This document shows, piece by piece, positions 23,111-35,369 of a stretch of DNA of 64,000 bases; positions within the stretch are counted from its first letter, which is position 1, and every line of letters starts with the position of its first letter. Where the stretch lies: positions 29,317,623-29,381,622 of the forward strand of contig OY365814.1 in assembly GCA_959347315.1 (NCBI GenBank). The letters are read 5' to 3'. The notes beneath the pieces are model-generated. The model was given only the letters and a program-made list of their open reading frames with translations, did not search any database and had not been told where the DNA came from. The DNA is from Bimastos eiseni (lineage: Eukaryota > Annelida > Clitellata > Crassiclitellata > Lumbricidae). The translations under genes and the position numbers were made by a program.

Positions 23111-24296
23111 TACTATAATTATAAAATAAGTAGCAATAGGGGAAGTAGTAGTAGTAGTGGTGGTTGTGGTAGAGGGAAGTAGTAGTAGCAGTAATTCTTA
23201 CCTTAGTCCATCCTTGTACTGTTAGCACAATTGGCGAGTGGTAGCGCTATTAGCAGGGCCGTGCCGAGCCATAATTGCGTCCTGTGCCTAGCATCAATCT
23301 GGCACTCCACATTTTAAAAATAGTGCATTTTATGGAATAATAATTTCTTCCATCCTGAAATTTTCGCCCTTTCCATATTTGCGCCCTAGGCCAAGGCCCC
23401 GCTGACCCCTCCCTCGGTACGACCCTGGCTATTAGTAATAAAAATGGTAGTAATAATAATATTAATAGCAGTATTTGTAGTAGTTGTAGTAGTTGTGGTG
23501 GTTGTGATATTACGGGAATATCCAAATGGCATCAGTTCCGACTTCAACTCGACGAGGACCGTGTTTTTTATGATCAGGTGAAAGTGGATTTTGCCAAGGG
23601 TTGCTGTACCGAGAGCGGAATCCGACAGGACATCGTAATCGGGCACATACCGCTTCAGGGCAACTCCCAATTCAGTGGACCAATTACTACTCAGCCGACG
23701 ATGACGTTCGCCTCACCCTTTCAGTTACCAACAGCTTCCATTCCCGAACAATCAAGCCACAGCGGAGTACACGGTGGAGGCAAGTACAAGTACTTCGAAT
23801 AAATTGTTATTAGAAGTAGTAATAATACCTTGCTGCATGGTAATCAACTCGATATTCAGAGGAGTTGTTCAAGATGAGATCCTTACGATTATGAAAGAGA
23901 TTCTCTGATTAAATTCGTTTGATTTTTTAACGATTACATTAAGTTGCAATATTCTTTGATACGTGTAGGATGGCGCATGTTACTATGGCGTTGCTCGTCC
24001 CCACTTTACCATCCATCACGTTATAACGATTGTCTTAACACTTATTTTCTGATGTTTTACTTATATTACCTTGCCTTATATTTCACCTGCTCTGACCATC
24101 ACTTACATAACCGTACAATCATCAATTGACCTCATTTCCATGACCTTCCCTGACGTTACCTCACCTAATCTCTCTTCTCTGACCTTCGCTGACATTACCT
24201 GACCTAATCTCACTGTCTTGGCCCTCACTAACATTACCCTGAACGATTTATATTCATTATGAAACGAATGCATCTGGTATTTTAGGCTGGAATTAA
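17076..24296 (+). CDS. Arrestin-domain-containing protein (ARRDC-like), gene C
   Basis: Exons: 17076-17184, 20134-20256, 21211-21431, 21938-22132, 22484-22684 and 23578-23802 with stop (357 aa). An alternative ends exon 6 at 23779 using a GC donor (GGAG|GCAAGT) and joins 24286-24296, where TAA comes after three codons (353 aa). Phases match gene B exactly. The N domain has HVFYAGQNVTGSVRVE, WAEGSG and GYIKYKVKAVVDR. The C domain has CCVSCCCIKG, RGCFVPGE, SRLDGSS and IVIGHIPLQ. The start ATG begins MKITIQL, aligned with the B start. The Pro-rich segment lacks PPxY (it reads QPTMTF), so the WW-domain contact of B is not conserved here. Intron 1 is nearly 3 kb and carries a large ACAT array. Exons are well conserved with B, which suggests a functional recent paralog. 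Confidence 0.85.
17695..17925 (-). mobile_element. SINE-like repeat in intron 1 of gene C
   Basis: The - strand reads GTTACAGGTTCGACACC, close to a Pol III B box, after an AACCTCATGAAGGCGCTAAT segment, and ends near GGGATTCGTCCATTGTCGAC. It parallels the copy at 8775-8890 in gene B at an equivalent intron position. Confidence 0.5.
17960..19590. other. Middle of intron 1 of gene C
   Basis: AT-rich sequence with short ATAATAATA runs near 18900-19200. I recognise no exon, RNA gene or element boundary here. Confidence 0.4.
19592..20088. repeat. ACAT tetranucleotide array in intron 1 of gene C
   Basis: About 500 bp of ACAT units with scattered substitutions (ATGC, ACAG, TTAC). It ends only some 45 nt before exon 2 of gene C. 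Open frames through it encode Tyr-Ile-His-Thr or Met-Tyr-Val-Cys repeats and are not genes. Confidence 0.9.
22140..22410. repeat. CATC/GACGGT triplet-rich intron 4 of gene C
   Basis: Runs of ATC, GTC, GGTGGC and GACGGT triplets, homologous in position to the triplet array in intron 4 of gene B. Confidence 0.75.
22738..23195. repeat. AAT trinucleotide array, intron 5 of gene C
   Basis: Long AAT/ATT/AGT runs at the same intron position as the AGT/ATT-rich intron 5 of gene A, consistent with a shared origin before duplication. Confidence 0.85.
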
Positions 24297-25067
24297 GACT
24301 ACAGCTGTACTGGAGCTATGAACCAAAAATAACAATGCTGGGATGAAACACCTGAGAAGTCAATCGATTTGATGAATTGCAACAAATCTGATGGAAAATC
24401 CTTACAAATCTCTGCGCAATTTGCTCATCATTAGTAGACTGTTAGGATGACGAGCCAAACTAATTACTAGAAAATAGCTCGCCAGACATACCACTGCTGG
24501 CTGGTCTTTTCTGCTTCCGATCATGCCAGCTCTGTTTTTGCCGTTATTTTAACTCTTGTATTCAAGACATCCAACTTATCTAGCTCGCGTCGCGCTGTGT
24601 GCAGTTTCCCGTACAAATTTTATGACGCTACTCGCCAGCAGCATCAAATTCTGTAGAAATATTTAGAAGGATTTTAACAGAACTCTTTCTGCTTGGCTCG
24701 TAAAATCCTTACAAGAAATATCCCATCCTACCCTGGATAGATCCAGAGTTTAACGATAGCTTGTGACAACAGAGGCCGTTGCCGTCGACATGAATTTGTT
24801 TTGGAATATTACAGCACTTCAGTGGATAGCTCATCTTTCTAGTAACAGCGATCTTCGCGAGTGGGACTTTTAGCATCGATGCAGAACAGTAAAGTAGCCC
24901 TAATCCCGAGACGCGGATTCGCCTAGGCTTACGTGTCCGTAGAGTAATGTAAGCAGTGGATAAATTCCGCCGGATCTGAGATCCGAAACCTCGGATTTGA
25001 GATTCCCCACCTCAACCATGTAATCCACCACACAATAGATGAGATACGTCACCTAGACATGTATTCT

Positions 25068-25071
25068 GCCA

Positions 25072-25110
<39 letters not shown>
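25068..25110. repeat. TA dinucleotide microsatellite
   Basis: Two TA runs joined by a CATA interruption. Confidence 0.85.
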
Positions 25111-25894
25111 GCTCCTTGTTTCACACACATTCTATGCTTATCCGAATAGCTAACAACGATTTTATTTGCTATAGATTCGCCACGTTGCTTGAATTATTCC
25201 TATGTTTTAGCTTTCTAAATATTTGGAGGTGCGGCACCAATGCATGGACGAGGAATTTAACCGCTGAATGTAGGCCTATTGCACACGGGTGAGATGAGCA
25301 TTAATGATGTTAACCAGTCCTTCCATTCGCTAGGCGGCAGCATTGGTAACTTAGATTAGGTAGGACACGACGAGCGTCATCATTGGTTGCCGTTCAGTTA
25401 AATTCGACTCCATTAATAACTTGTTATCATCCGTTTGTATTATAGGCTACTTGAAACAATTTAATTGCCACTCTGATGCTATTAGTTTATAACTAAATGA
25501 ATAATGATATATAAATTATATATATATTATTCACAGAGAATTTGTTACCTACATTTGTATAATGATGGTGAAACAATAAAAAAAACTATGGTTATGGTTA
25601 TGGGTATGGTTATGATCGTACTGCGGTTTGTTAGTTTGAATTTATTAAACTAGGGTTTCTAAGTGCGTGTTTGTCCGCTGTTCAAAGCTCCATGTCTTCC
25701 TTTTATATCCTCGAAACTAGCTACATTTTTTTCACTTTTAAAGATTTGAGATTCTGAAAACGTAATTACTAACTACGACCCCACCTAAGGGTCGCATTTC
25801 CTGCTACTTTAACTCTCCTCCTGGTCTATATACCATTCTGGTTCTCAAAGTCCTCCATGATTAAGTTGTTGTTTAATGACACTGCGTGACAATT

Positions 25895-25970
25895 AGAATT
25901 ATATATCGGCGCCTCCTTCTTTCTCCTGGCTTGGGACTGGCACTTCCAGAGTACGAAGTTACGAACAGTT
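25895..25970 (+). mobile_element. SINE-like repeat, 'TTATCC core' family, fragment
   Basis: Contains CCTGGCTTGGGACTGGCAC then CAGAGTACGAA, matching the right part of the family. A second fragment, in - orientation, lies at 26075-26135 (CCTAAGCCTGGATAAGGG, then GACGACGCTAATGA). Confidence 0.55.
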
Positions 25971-26363
25971 AAGCAGTCCAGACACTTTGATGCTTTCAAT
26001 TCAAACATTCGTTATTATGACATTCACTAAATAAAGACCACTGCCTCATATAAAAAGGTGTCCAGTCACAAACTCCTCGTAGTCCAGCAGCGTTAGTCCT
26101 AAGCCTGGATAAGGGAGGAGGACGACGCTAATGATCTCATAGATGCTTGCGTATTGCAGCTCTTATTTTGCTAATCGCATGAATTATTTTGCAAATAAAT
26201 AATCATACTGTCTTCTTACACCTTTAGAACATTTACACGTTATATGAAACGGAAAAGTGACAAATATTAGACATTTCCATGCTTACAAATCATTAAGACA
26301 ACATAGGCGATTGTGTAATTACTAATTGAATATAGCAGTCTTTATAAAATCTCATTAAATGCA

Positions 26364-26558
26364 ATGTATGTATGTATGTATGTATGCATGCATGTATGTA
26401 TGTATGTATGTATATATGTATGTATGTATGTATGTATGCATGTATGTATGTACGTATGTGTGTCTGTATGTATGTTTGTTTGTATGTATGTATGCATGTA
26501 TGTATGTATGTCTGCATGCATGAATGTACGTATGTCGACATGTATGTATGTATGTAAA
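26364..26558. repeat. TATG tetranucleotide array
   Basis: GTAT units with scattered GCAT and GTCT variants, the reverse complement of the ACAT arrays elsewhere in the window. Confidence 0.9.
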
Positions 26559-27044
26559 ATTTATAGCGCGCACGTTCATATCACAAAACACACCGCAAAA
26601 TAATGCGCTCTGGGCCTATGCATGAATCTGAGCTTCTATGTATGCAGGCGTTAAGACACATGATAAAGCGCATTTTTTCAAGGATGTTGCAAAGATGTCC
26701 CGCTCTCAGTTCGCTGACCCTGAGTTTCAAATTCAGGATCTGTTTCTGGTCCATACAATGGTTTCATCTGTTTCATCTGTAAAACGAAACGCCATGAATC
26801 AGATCTTGATGTCGTCAACCAAAGCAGAGGCTGCACAATATTGTAGTGCTTTGAAACAACCCATTCTATTGTTCCCATAATCGTTAACTCCTCATCTCCA
26901 TACTCTATGAGCGTCATTGATGACGCTGCTAATAATCCACAAAATAACTGGCACTCTTCGGATTTTAATTTACGATCAGATTCAATCCAACCCAGTTAAA
27001 TGTGACCTAATCCAAACTAATTCGACCTAATCCTGTTCTGTCAA

Positions 27045-27178
27045 ATTTTGATATAATCCATTTTGATGTAATCCATTTTGATGTAATCCATTTTGATGTA
27101 ATCCATTTTGATGTAATATATTTTGATGTAATGCATTTTGATCTAATCCATTTTTATCTAATCCATTTTTATCTAAGC
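27045..27178. repeat. 15-bp minisatellite
   Basis: About nine tandem units of ATTTTGATGTAATCC, with the right-hand units drifting to ATTTTTATCTAATCC. Confidence 0.85.
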
Positions 27179-28530
27179 TACAGCCAGATGAAACTTAAAT
27201 ATTCCTGCATCCTGTCGCTGCTAAAAGACGCCTTAGTTTTTTGGGGTCTCTGATAGGTGTAGCACTGTGAGTGGTGCTATATAAACTGCACTACATGTGA
27301 GTCGTATACTTCATTGTGCATCTTTAGACTCGCAGATATTGATCCCCTTTGACACTCTTTCAACCGATTGATTCACTGCATGAAGCACATCTGTCACCAA
27401 TTAATCCTTGCCTTCTTGTCTTTCCTGCAGCTCGTAAGAAAAGCCTCATCATATTTGCGTCATCGCTCGACATGGAACACTGAAAAGCTACATGTATGAC
27501 TGGCAGAAAATAGATTAAAGTGTGTCCAGAATGCTCATCAACATTAGAGGATCTGATGTCTAGCTTGGAGACACGTCGACTGAAGTCTATGAGACATAAT
27601 TTTGGCAAACCAGCTCCTGGACCCTAAGCTCGGAAAAAGTATAAAGGCTGCCATAGCTGTGATTGTCGTAATCGTAACGTAATCTCCAAACTTCTAAAGC
27701 GTCACTCGAAAGTAAAATGCAGAGAACGACGAACTTGTTCAAGAGCGCTGTTCACGAGTGTCGCTGGAAAACTCTAGAAGCATGCAAGAGTCCTACCTGT
27801 AGTTTCATTAATTGCTAAATTTGTCAGACATGACTTTTACGGGATAGCCTAAATATTGACACGGAGACAGACCAAGGGACAGACAGAAGTACAGACATAC
27901 ATGAAAACGATGACGAGTAAATGTCTCAACATATGTTCAGTTAGCAAAGTTTTCCATCGTGTACGCGCAAATATAATGCCGAATAAATCTGTTCGGGATT
28001 CCAAAGATTTCTTGGCGGCCTGAAATTTTAACTGCAAGCCTTGGTGGAAGGTCTAGCAAAAAGGAACACCAGAAATTGGTCGTTCAACAGTTAAAAGCAG
28101 AACCAAGACTATCACCTTTTGCAACTTTCGCGCTACAGAAAGCAACAGTCAACCGTTATCAGGTAAGAAATCTTTAGTAGTTAACATACAGTGAAATATC
28201 AGAATTATATATGGTTACCACCATGATAGTAAAATTGATTATAACAAAGAGTACAACAATGAAAGCGGTTATATTAACGATGATAGCAACGATGATGAGA
28301 AGGACGAAGATGATGCTGACTACGACGATGATGATAATGTTGACGACGACGACGGGTAATGATGAGACGATACACCTGCATTCGACATGACCCTCAATGA
28401 AAGCCTCCGGAATGCACACACTTCCATGCGGCTTGAAAAAAACGATTAATCATGCATGAGGGATGTGATCAAGGTCCATACACAGCATCGGTGGATGTTA
28501 CAAGGCTGTAAGGTAAGCCTAAACAAATCG

Positions 28531-28616
28531 GCGACTCCATTATGATGATCACAATCATCGGCGACTCCATTATGATGATCAAAATCATCGGCCACTCCAT
28601 TATAATAATCAAAATC
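28531..28616. repeat. 30-bp tandem repeat upstream of gene D
   Basis: Two near-identical 30-bp units and a partial third, each starting GCGACTCCATTATGATGATC, end about 100 nt before the gene D start codon. It may lie in the promoter or 5' leader of D. Confidence 0.8.
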
Positions 28617-28714
28617 CCAGAGGCAACGACAACGTTATCACAAATCGAAATTGATTGACGATTGCTGAAAAGTTCAAAATTAAATTATTTTTCAATAGAG
28701 ATTTCGTGGACGCG

Positions 28715-31503
28715 ATGGTGAAAGCAAACGAGATCTACATAATTTTCGATGGTGGAATGGAGGTCTACTTCCACCCTGGAGAATTCGTGACAGGACGAGT
28801 TCGCCTGGAAACCTCTGAGGAAATACGAACTAAAGGTCAGGCGACTCTATAATCAATCGTATTTAAGACGTAGCCACTGCTGCTACGCTATGACATCGCT
28901 TTGTACCTGGGTGACTCTAAATAGTGGGACTATATGGTATTGTATTGTGTAATATTGTGTTGTATTTACATATCCTGTAGCGGCTCTCACAGTACGGCCT
29001 AATCAAAGGCGCTCCCAGTGCAAAGAACAACCCCTCGAGAAAGGAAACGCCTTAGGAATACGGGCAGAAACATAAGCACCGCCAGTAAAAATCAAAGCGC
29101 GATTCGGAATGCAATATCGCTCCCAAGAAGAGGGCCAACAGACGTATAAGCACGGTGCTGGCAAAAGCGATCTTAGTTCGAAGTAATAAGGAGTAATTTC
29201 GGTCTAAAAATCGGAGAGGGCGTTCAGAGATAACAGTCGAGATAGGACGATGGATAGGGTCACAAGGATAGCGTTGAGCATGAGGCAAAACGCTCTTGAA
29301 GTATCGAGAATAACAGTACTTGAAACCGAATGCGGGCTATGAGCGGAAGCCAGTGTAAGTGCTCGGTCATGAAGGTCGAAATAAAGGAGAAGCGGCAAGA
29401 AAGGGGACAATGAGACAGGCAGATGCATTAATCGCCGATTGAAATGGTTCGTTTCGGATATCCTCCTAAAATCTGTTTATTGTTAACTTGGCAGACTGCA
29501 CATTTTGCAAATTAATGGCGATCAATTAAGTAACTGCTGCTGTTTTAATTGACTCATTAGCTTTTAGCCCTACTTGACTCATAACCTCCATATACTTTTA
29601 AACTACCTTTATCTATTACCTCGTCTAAGATTCGGATGAAAGAAACACACAGACCAACAATACACGGAATACACAATATACAGGTAGATGTTTAACATAG
29701 CAAGGGACATAGCAAGACGCTTAGTACCATTGAGAGAAAGCACTTGGTTTTAAAATCGACTGAGGGCAATGGAAATCAAACGGTTGGCATCAGGAACTGA
29801 TAACGATAACGATGACGATGACGATGACGGCAATGACTATACGACGACGATAACGATGACGATGAAGTGCTTCTGTTTTGGCAGAGGTACGCCTGGACTT
29901 GTCTGGCAAGGCGACTGTTTTCTGGAGTGATGACAAGACGGAATACAGCGATGAGGAACACTTCTTCCAACACTCCATCATTCTCTCCGGCGGAGCAGGT
30001 GCTATCTCCTACTATCGCTCTCTTTTGATTTCATCCAGTTACATTTCGCTGTATTCTAGCTATGGCATGTATCGTATAGGATTGAATTGGTATTGTACTG
30101 CACAATTTGTACGTATTGTATCGTATTGTATTACATTGAACTGTTTTGCATATTTTTGCATTGCGTTGCTTGGTATTGTATTGTATTGCATATCATTGCA
30201 TGGCATTGCTTGGCATTCTGTTGCATTGTTTTGCTTAGGTGAGGAGTCGGAGAGAGTGATGGTTATAGAACCGGGTCAGCATGAATACTCGTTCAAGTTT
30301 AAGCTTCCCGATAATTTGCCGTCGACGTTCGAAGGGTTCATGGGTGACGTTCGATACAAGGCCAAGGTCGTCGTGCAAAGGTCACTGAGATTCGACAATG
30401 TCAAGGAATGTTTCTTCAAGGTCATCAGGTCACTCGACCTGAATGAGGAACCACCGGCTCTCAGGGTAAGTGATCATGTGTGAGTCATAGAGGGTAGTTC
30501 ATAGTTCATAGAGGGTGACTCAAAGAGGATGACGCATGGAGGGTGAGTCATGAATATCGAGTAAGACATAGAGGGTAAGACATAGAGGGTACGGCATAGA
30601 AGGTAAGATATAGAGGGTACGACATGGAAAAATTCATGGAGGAAAAGTCATAGAGAGTGAATCACGGAGTGTGAGGCATAATGGGTCAGTCATAGAGAAA
30701 GATTCAAAGAGGGAGAGTCATAGAGGGTAAACGAAAGATGAATAATCATAACGGGTGAGTCATAGGGGGTAAACGAAAGATGAATAATCATAACGGGTGA
30801 GTCGTAGAGGGTACGACATCGAGGGAAAGTTACAGAGTGAGTCTAAATTAGAATTGTGAATCAAATTTTACTGACTTTGAGTCAGAGATAGAGGCCTAAA
30901 TAACATTTTAAAATGGTTTGTAAAGCTTTCTTAGGCCATCCATGAGCCATAATAGGGACTTCCACTGAGTTTCACATAGCAGACCTTACAATGCAATGCA
31001 TAGTAATTACAAATCCAAAGTTATATAGCGCCACTGAGAGAGAGGACTCATCAGTGGTAATGTAAAGTAGATATGATAGCATGACAACGAGTTGTCGTTC
31101 GGTGTCGCTGTAGGCTCCCCTTGGCATCGTCTATCAGAAGTCGACGTCGTTCTGCTGCAGCCGAGGTCTGATCGACGTCGACCTTTATGCCAACAGAGCC
31201 TGCTTTGTTCCGGGAGAAGCCATTGTCTTCAACGGGCAGGTACTCAATCGTACTAACCAAGACATCGTCGAGACCACGGTCAGACTACTGCAGGTTAGAT
31301 GCCTTCATTTGATGCTAACTTTGTATAGGTTTACCGGCATATTATGCAGCTACAGTGCATATACCAGCATACTGAAACCGGACTATGCTCTACCATGGAC
31401 TATCTTTTGGACAACCCCTCTGACTTGATGCAGCATTCGTGAATAAGCTGGCGTTCTGTGCTTGGTTTTCAAGTGGTGCTTTAGAAGTTTGGAGATTATA
31501 TAA

Positions 31504-31542
<39 letters not shown>

Positions 31543-32977
31543 GCACCATAAATAAAGCCTGCGCATGATCATTCGCAATTACGATCAATAATTATGTCAT
31601 GGTTGATTCATTCATTTACATAGCGCCTTTCGCCTGGAAATGATGTTGAGCGCGAATAAAATGATGATCATGCAAATGATGCTGATCCATATTATATGAA
31701 ATATATATATATATCATATCATATCGTGGGAAGAACTTCTGTTATAATGAATTAGGACACGAAGTACAACGTACGACACACGGACGGACGTAAGTTCCGC
31801 AGCAACTCTATCTTGAACGAAAAGATGGCGACGTTGACACGAGGACGAATAAGCGCTGGACAGGTGGACGTCTGGAACAACGTCCAATTGATGATACCAG
31901 CCATTCCAGAGTCCAGACTTGACGGATGCAAGATCATCAGTACTTCCTACTTCCTCGAGGTAATTGTAAAGTGTAATCGTAAATATAATTAGTTGCTTCT
32001 ATAGCGTCGTTATATGTGCACACGGCATCAACCAGTGGTGCGTCCAAATCTAGTCGTATTTGCTTGAATACACAGTGTCACAGACGGTCGATAAGTCGCC
32101 TGAAATATTGATATGTGGCAGTCACCAAAGAACTGCCGATTTACTTATAAACTACCTTTTGATATGAGCAAAGACATTATCGATAATAACTGAAATTATA
32201 ATAGTCATCTATGTATCGAAGTAGTTGGACTTCCAGGCTTCTGAAATGCTGTGTTAAAGACATATAGTTTTAAGATTCCATCACCAACTATTATATTCAA
32301 AATATCTGCCATCATCTAACCTCATCTAATCGAAACGGATCCAATTTAGTAAAATATAATGTAATATGATTTAATCCTAATGATCATAATGATCTAATCA
32401 ATGCTATGCTAATTTAATCGAATCAAATCTTATATAATCTAACCTAATTAAATCTAATCTAATAAAATGTAATCTAATCTATGCTTTTCTAATTGTATCC
32501 AATCAAATCTAAAATAATACAGTATAATATGACTAATGCAGACAATTCATAGTACCACTTTGTGATGCTAATACGGCATCGGTCGTTGGTCGACATATTA
32601 GACATATATCCTCATTCCTGAAAAGTCTCATTCTTTGGTCGATGATGCATGTCTATAGGTGAGTCTTCGTCACGGATGGAGGTTCGCAAGAGTCTCACTT
32701 GGGAAGCAGCTGATCGTCATTGGCAACGTACCTCTGAAGCAACACGCCGTACTCACTCCTCAGGATATGACGATAACGGAAGAAGGATGCCCAGAACACA
32801 AGGATCGTCAGACATCACCAGACACGCAGCTCCGCCCAGGTTAAATGGCATTGCTACCTTGAATAGTTACATCTTTCATGCACATATACATATATACATA
32901 CATACATACATACAAACATATATACATACAAACATACATGCACACATACATGCACACATACATACATACATACATAC

Positions 32978-33008
<31 letters not shown>

Positions 33009-33819
33009 CATACATACATACGTACATAAATACATACATACATACATACATACTTACATACATACATACATACATACATGCATGCATGCATACATAGATA
33101 CATACATACATACATACAATACGATTCCCCGATCCGTGAATTAAGAGCTAACAAGAAAGGCAAGTTATAATTACGCCGCCTTCCAATACATACATATATA
33201 AATACATACATTCAAACATGCAAACATATATACATGAATACGCGCACATACATACATACATTCATACATACATACATACATTCATTCATACATACATACA
33301 TACATATATATATATACATACATGCATATATACATACATACATAAATCATAAATACATGCATACATACATTCATACATATAAACACACGTACATGCATAC
33401 TTGCATGCATATAGAAGAAGCACACTGCTTTGAATGAGCTTTATGAAAGCGCTGATATATGTGTTCGCATTTGTATGGATTGCAAAATATTCGTGTACAT
33501 GCATAATTATGTGCATTTAGGTCATTTTGGCATCAGGTGAAATGAATAATGAATGCGCATAACCACCTCGATTTGGTTTGTGATACCAGAGAGATCTAAA
33601 CAAAAGTTTATACTCTAATCATAACTCTTCAAATAACTCTTTAATATTTCAGGAAATCTGATGTCGATTGATGAAGAAGCTGTTTTCGATTTGACCCTTG
33701 ACGTCCCAGCAAAGAGGATGGATGGACATATGGATGGAGGCAATTGCCGTGACAACGGTCAACGAAGCTTCACCAAGCCTCTGCTGGTGACTGCAGATCA
33801 TTGGCGGGAAATTAACTGA
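28715..33819 (+). CDS. Arrestin-domain-containing protein (ARRDC-like), gene D
   Basis: Exons: 28715-28835, 29885-29998, 30239-30465, 31114-31293, 31756-31959, 32659-32839 and 33653-33819 (397 aa). Phases are 1,1,0,0,0,1, identical to B, C and E. The N domain shows YFHPGEFVTGRVRLE, VFWSDD and GDVRYKAKVVVQRS. The C domain shows FCCSRGLIDVDL, RACFVPGE, SRLDGCK and LIVIGNVPLKQ. The last two exons encode a divergent tail with no PPxY; exon 7 encodes 55 residues and ends WREIN. The join of exons 6 and 7 is the only one with a weak donor (CAG|GTTAAA); without it the protein would stop at 32844. The ATG at 28715 gives a start aligned with B and C; a TTTTCAATAG acceptor-like site 17 nt upstream allows a noncoding exon. 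Intron 2 is 240 nt and lacks stops in frame. Confidence 0.82.
29999..30238 (+). other. Intron 2 of gene D, length 3n and stop-free
   Basis: Between GCAG|GTGCTA and TTGCTTAG the 240-nt intron has no stop in the frame of exons 2 and 3, so retention would insert 80 residues, hydrophobic and aromatic. It is partly made of ATTGT/TTGCA pentanucleotide repeats. Retention would split the arrestin N domain, so splicing is the likelier outcome. Confidence 0.6.
30484..30835. repeat. Minisatellite in intron 3 of gene D
   Basis: Degenerate tandem units of about 15 nt with consensus GAGTCATAGAGGGTA. It starts 19 nt after exon 3. Confidence 0.8.
31500..31541. repeat. TA dinucleotide microsatellite
   Basis: TA run with a CATA break in intron 4 of gene D. 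Confidence 0.85.
32281..32525. repeat. Degenerate AATCTAAT repeat, intron 5 of gene D
   Basis: Many imperfect copies of TAATCTAATC and AATCGAATC-like units, probably an old minisatellite. Confidence 0.6.
32877..33120. repeat. ACAT array, intron 6 of gene D (left block)
   Basis: Tandem ACAT units with few variants. Followed by a 60-bp unique island and a second ACAT block at 33186-33412. Confidence 0.9.
33123..33183 (-). repeat. Left arm of a 61-bp inverted repeat pair
   Basis: Its reverse complement matches 35210-35270 at roughly 55 of 61 positions, including TTAGCTCTTAATTCACGGAT. The right arm lies about 100 nt upstream of the gene E start codon. Confidence 0.8.
33186..33412. repeat. ACAT array, intron 6 of gene D (right block)
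   Basis: More diverged ACAT units with ATTC and TATA variants. The island between the two blocks is the inverted-repeat arm at 33123-33183. Confidence 0.85.
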
Positions 33820-34293
33820 AGCGAATGACTCAGCAAAAAGTTTCCCAAAAGAAGTTCAGAGAGACATCGAATTGAAGTGTATAGAGTAAAGCATACAGAA
33901 AGCGAATGGAGATAAAAAGAAATCACAAATGATTAAATAATATATATACATTAGAATAAATTAGCATAAATTATAGTGTATATTAATAGATGTGCATAAA
34001 TTCAGACATATTCAGAGTGGATTATATAATTTATATTGAATTAAAATATTTTAGAATACATCAGCATTAACTAAGGTGCATTGCAATAGAATTGTCTAAG
34101 TTAAGACATATTAGATTAAAATATAGTTTACTTGGATTCACTTGGACAACATATAATTGCACAAAAAAAGCGAAGAAGGAAGCTAGAAGAATAGAATGAA
34201 CGGTTGTTTGTCAATATTACAATGTCTGAAGTACCGGCATTCTGTTAATGTTTCTGACAAGCGTAGTCGTAAGACCATGGACTCCTACGTTTG

Positions 34294-34299
34294 AATAAA
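34294..34299 (+). promoter_or_regulatory. Candidate polyadenylation signal, gene D
   Basis: AATAAA about 475 nt after the gene D stop. An earlier AATAAA also lies near 33955. Confidence 0.3.
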
Positions 34300-34599
34300 C
34301 CAATGTAAAGGAGTCCAAGCATGTAGCGGGCACCGTCCTTGTCTCCGACCCTTTCATTTAACTCAGTCGTTATGAGCCGTCTATTTTTTAAACATTTTAT
34401 TCTCCTGTTTCATTTTTGTCTTCATGGCAGTAAATAGAAATTAAATTCATTGTGTTTCGCTATTTCAAGTGTTTAACGTCAAGGCTACATGGCTCATACG
34501 CCTTTGCAGGTTTTATTGCTATTCAGTCTGCCATACCACTTATCTTGCCTTACCTTTATTAACTTATATGGGACAGCAAACGCCTGACAGAACCTAAGC

Positions 34600-34720
34600 G
34601 CCCACTACGCCACCTTGGTGGTAGTTTACAGCTTAACGACACTGTGATAACGAAGATCCCTATAGCGTTGCCGTTCTCCTTTATCCAGGCTTGGGACTGG
34701 CACTGTCAGAAAGCGAATAG
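34600..34720 (+). mobile_element. SINE-like repeat, 'TTATCC core' family
   Basis: Reads TTAACGACACTGTGATAACG, then TAGCGTTGCC, then TTTATCCAGGCTTGGGACTG, then GCACTGTC. It lies in the spacer between genes D and E. Confidence 0.65.
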
Positions 34721-35209
34721 TAGCTGAGTACGTCACCTTCAACGGAGTCCCCTCTATAATACACAGAGCGCGTGGTGGAAGACCGAGGCTTCCCTGATTA
34801 TTTTGGCCATGTCAAACTGTCTTGGATGATTGGCTGTAAGGTATGTGCGCTGCGCAGAACCTAGATAACCTAGACCTATTGAAAGGTAGAGTAGGGCCGT
34901 TTCTAACATCTATTCACCAATACGCCTATTGGGGTCTTCTCTACCAAACTGGGGCTATAGTCAAATGAATATGTATTTAGGGCAATTTTAAACGTGTCAG
35001 CCTAAGTAGTCTACTCTTTTTTCATTGTTGTGTTAACCAAACCGTGACGGCACCTACAAAGCGTGCAACATCATCGTGACCGATATAAACCAAACCAATG
35101 AATAATTATGTATCTAGGTCACCTATCGCTGCTACGATAACGGTTGAGTTTAGCGAGAATATTTTACCAAAAACTGAATCGGATTTTCATCGTATTTTTT
35201 TCTATGTGG

Positions 35210-35270
35210 AAGGCGGCGAAATTATAACTTGCCTTTTTCGTTAGCTCTTAATTCACGGATCGGGAAACCG
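35210..35270 (+). repeat. Right arm of the 61-bp inverted repeat pair
   Basis: Inverted partner of 33123-33183, about 2 kb away, with the gene D terminal exon between the arms. It lies in the probable promoter or 5' leader of gene E. Confidence 0.8.
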
Positions 35271-35369
35271 TCAATGAAGCGAGGATGATCTTTAGTGATC
35301 CGTATCGCTACCTGTCACCGCCACCTGAACTAAAGAGGAATTCATCCTAAGCACAGTTTAACTAATAAG

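Larger units (their letters stand above)
24297..28714. other. Spacer between genes C and D
   Basis: No convincing gene. Contents: a TA microsatellite (25068-25110); a repeat sharing TTCGCTAGGCGGC and CTTGTYATCATYCG with 38480-38600; two 'TTATCC core' SINE fragments; a TATG array (26364-26558); a 15-bp minisatellite (27045-27178); a 30-bp tandem repeat (28531-28616); and dispersed segments. Open frames at 26638-26880 and 28174-28419 have no recognisable family. Confidence 0.45.
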
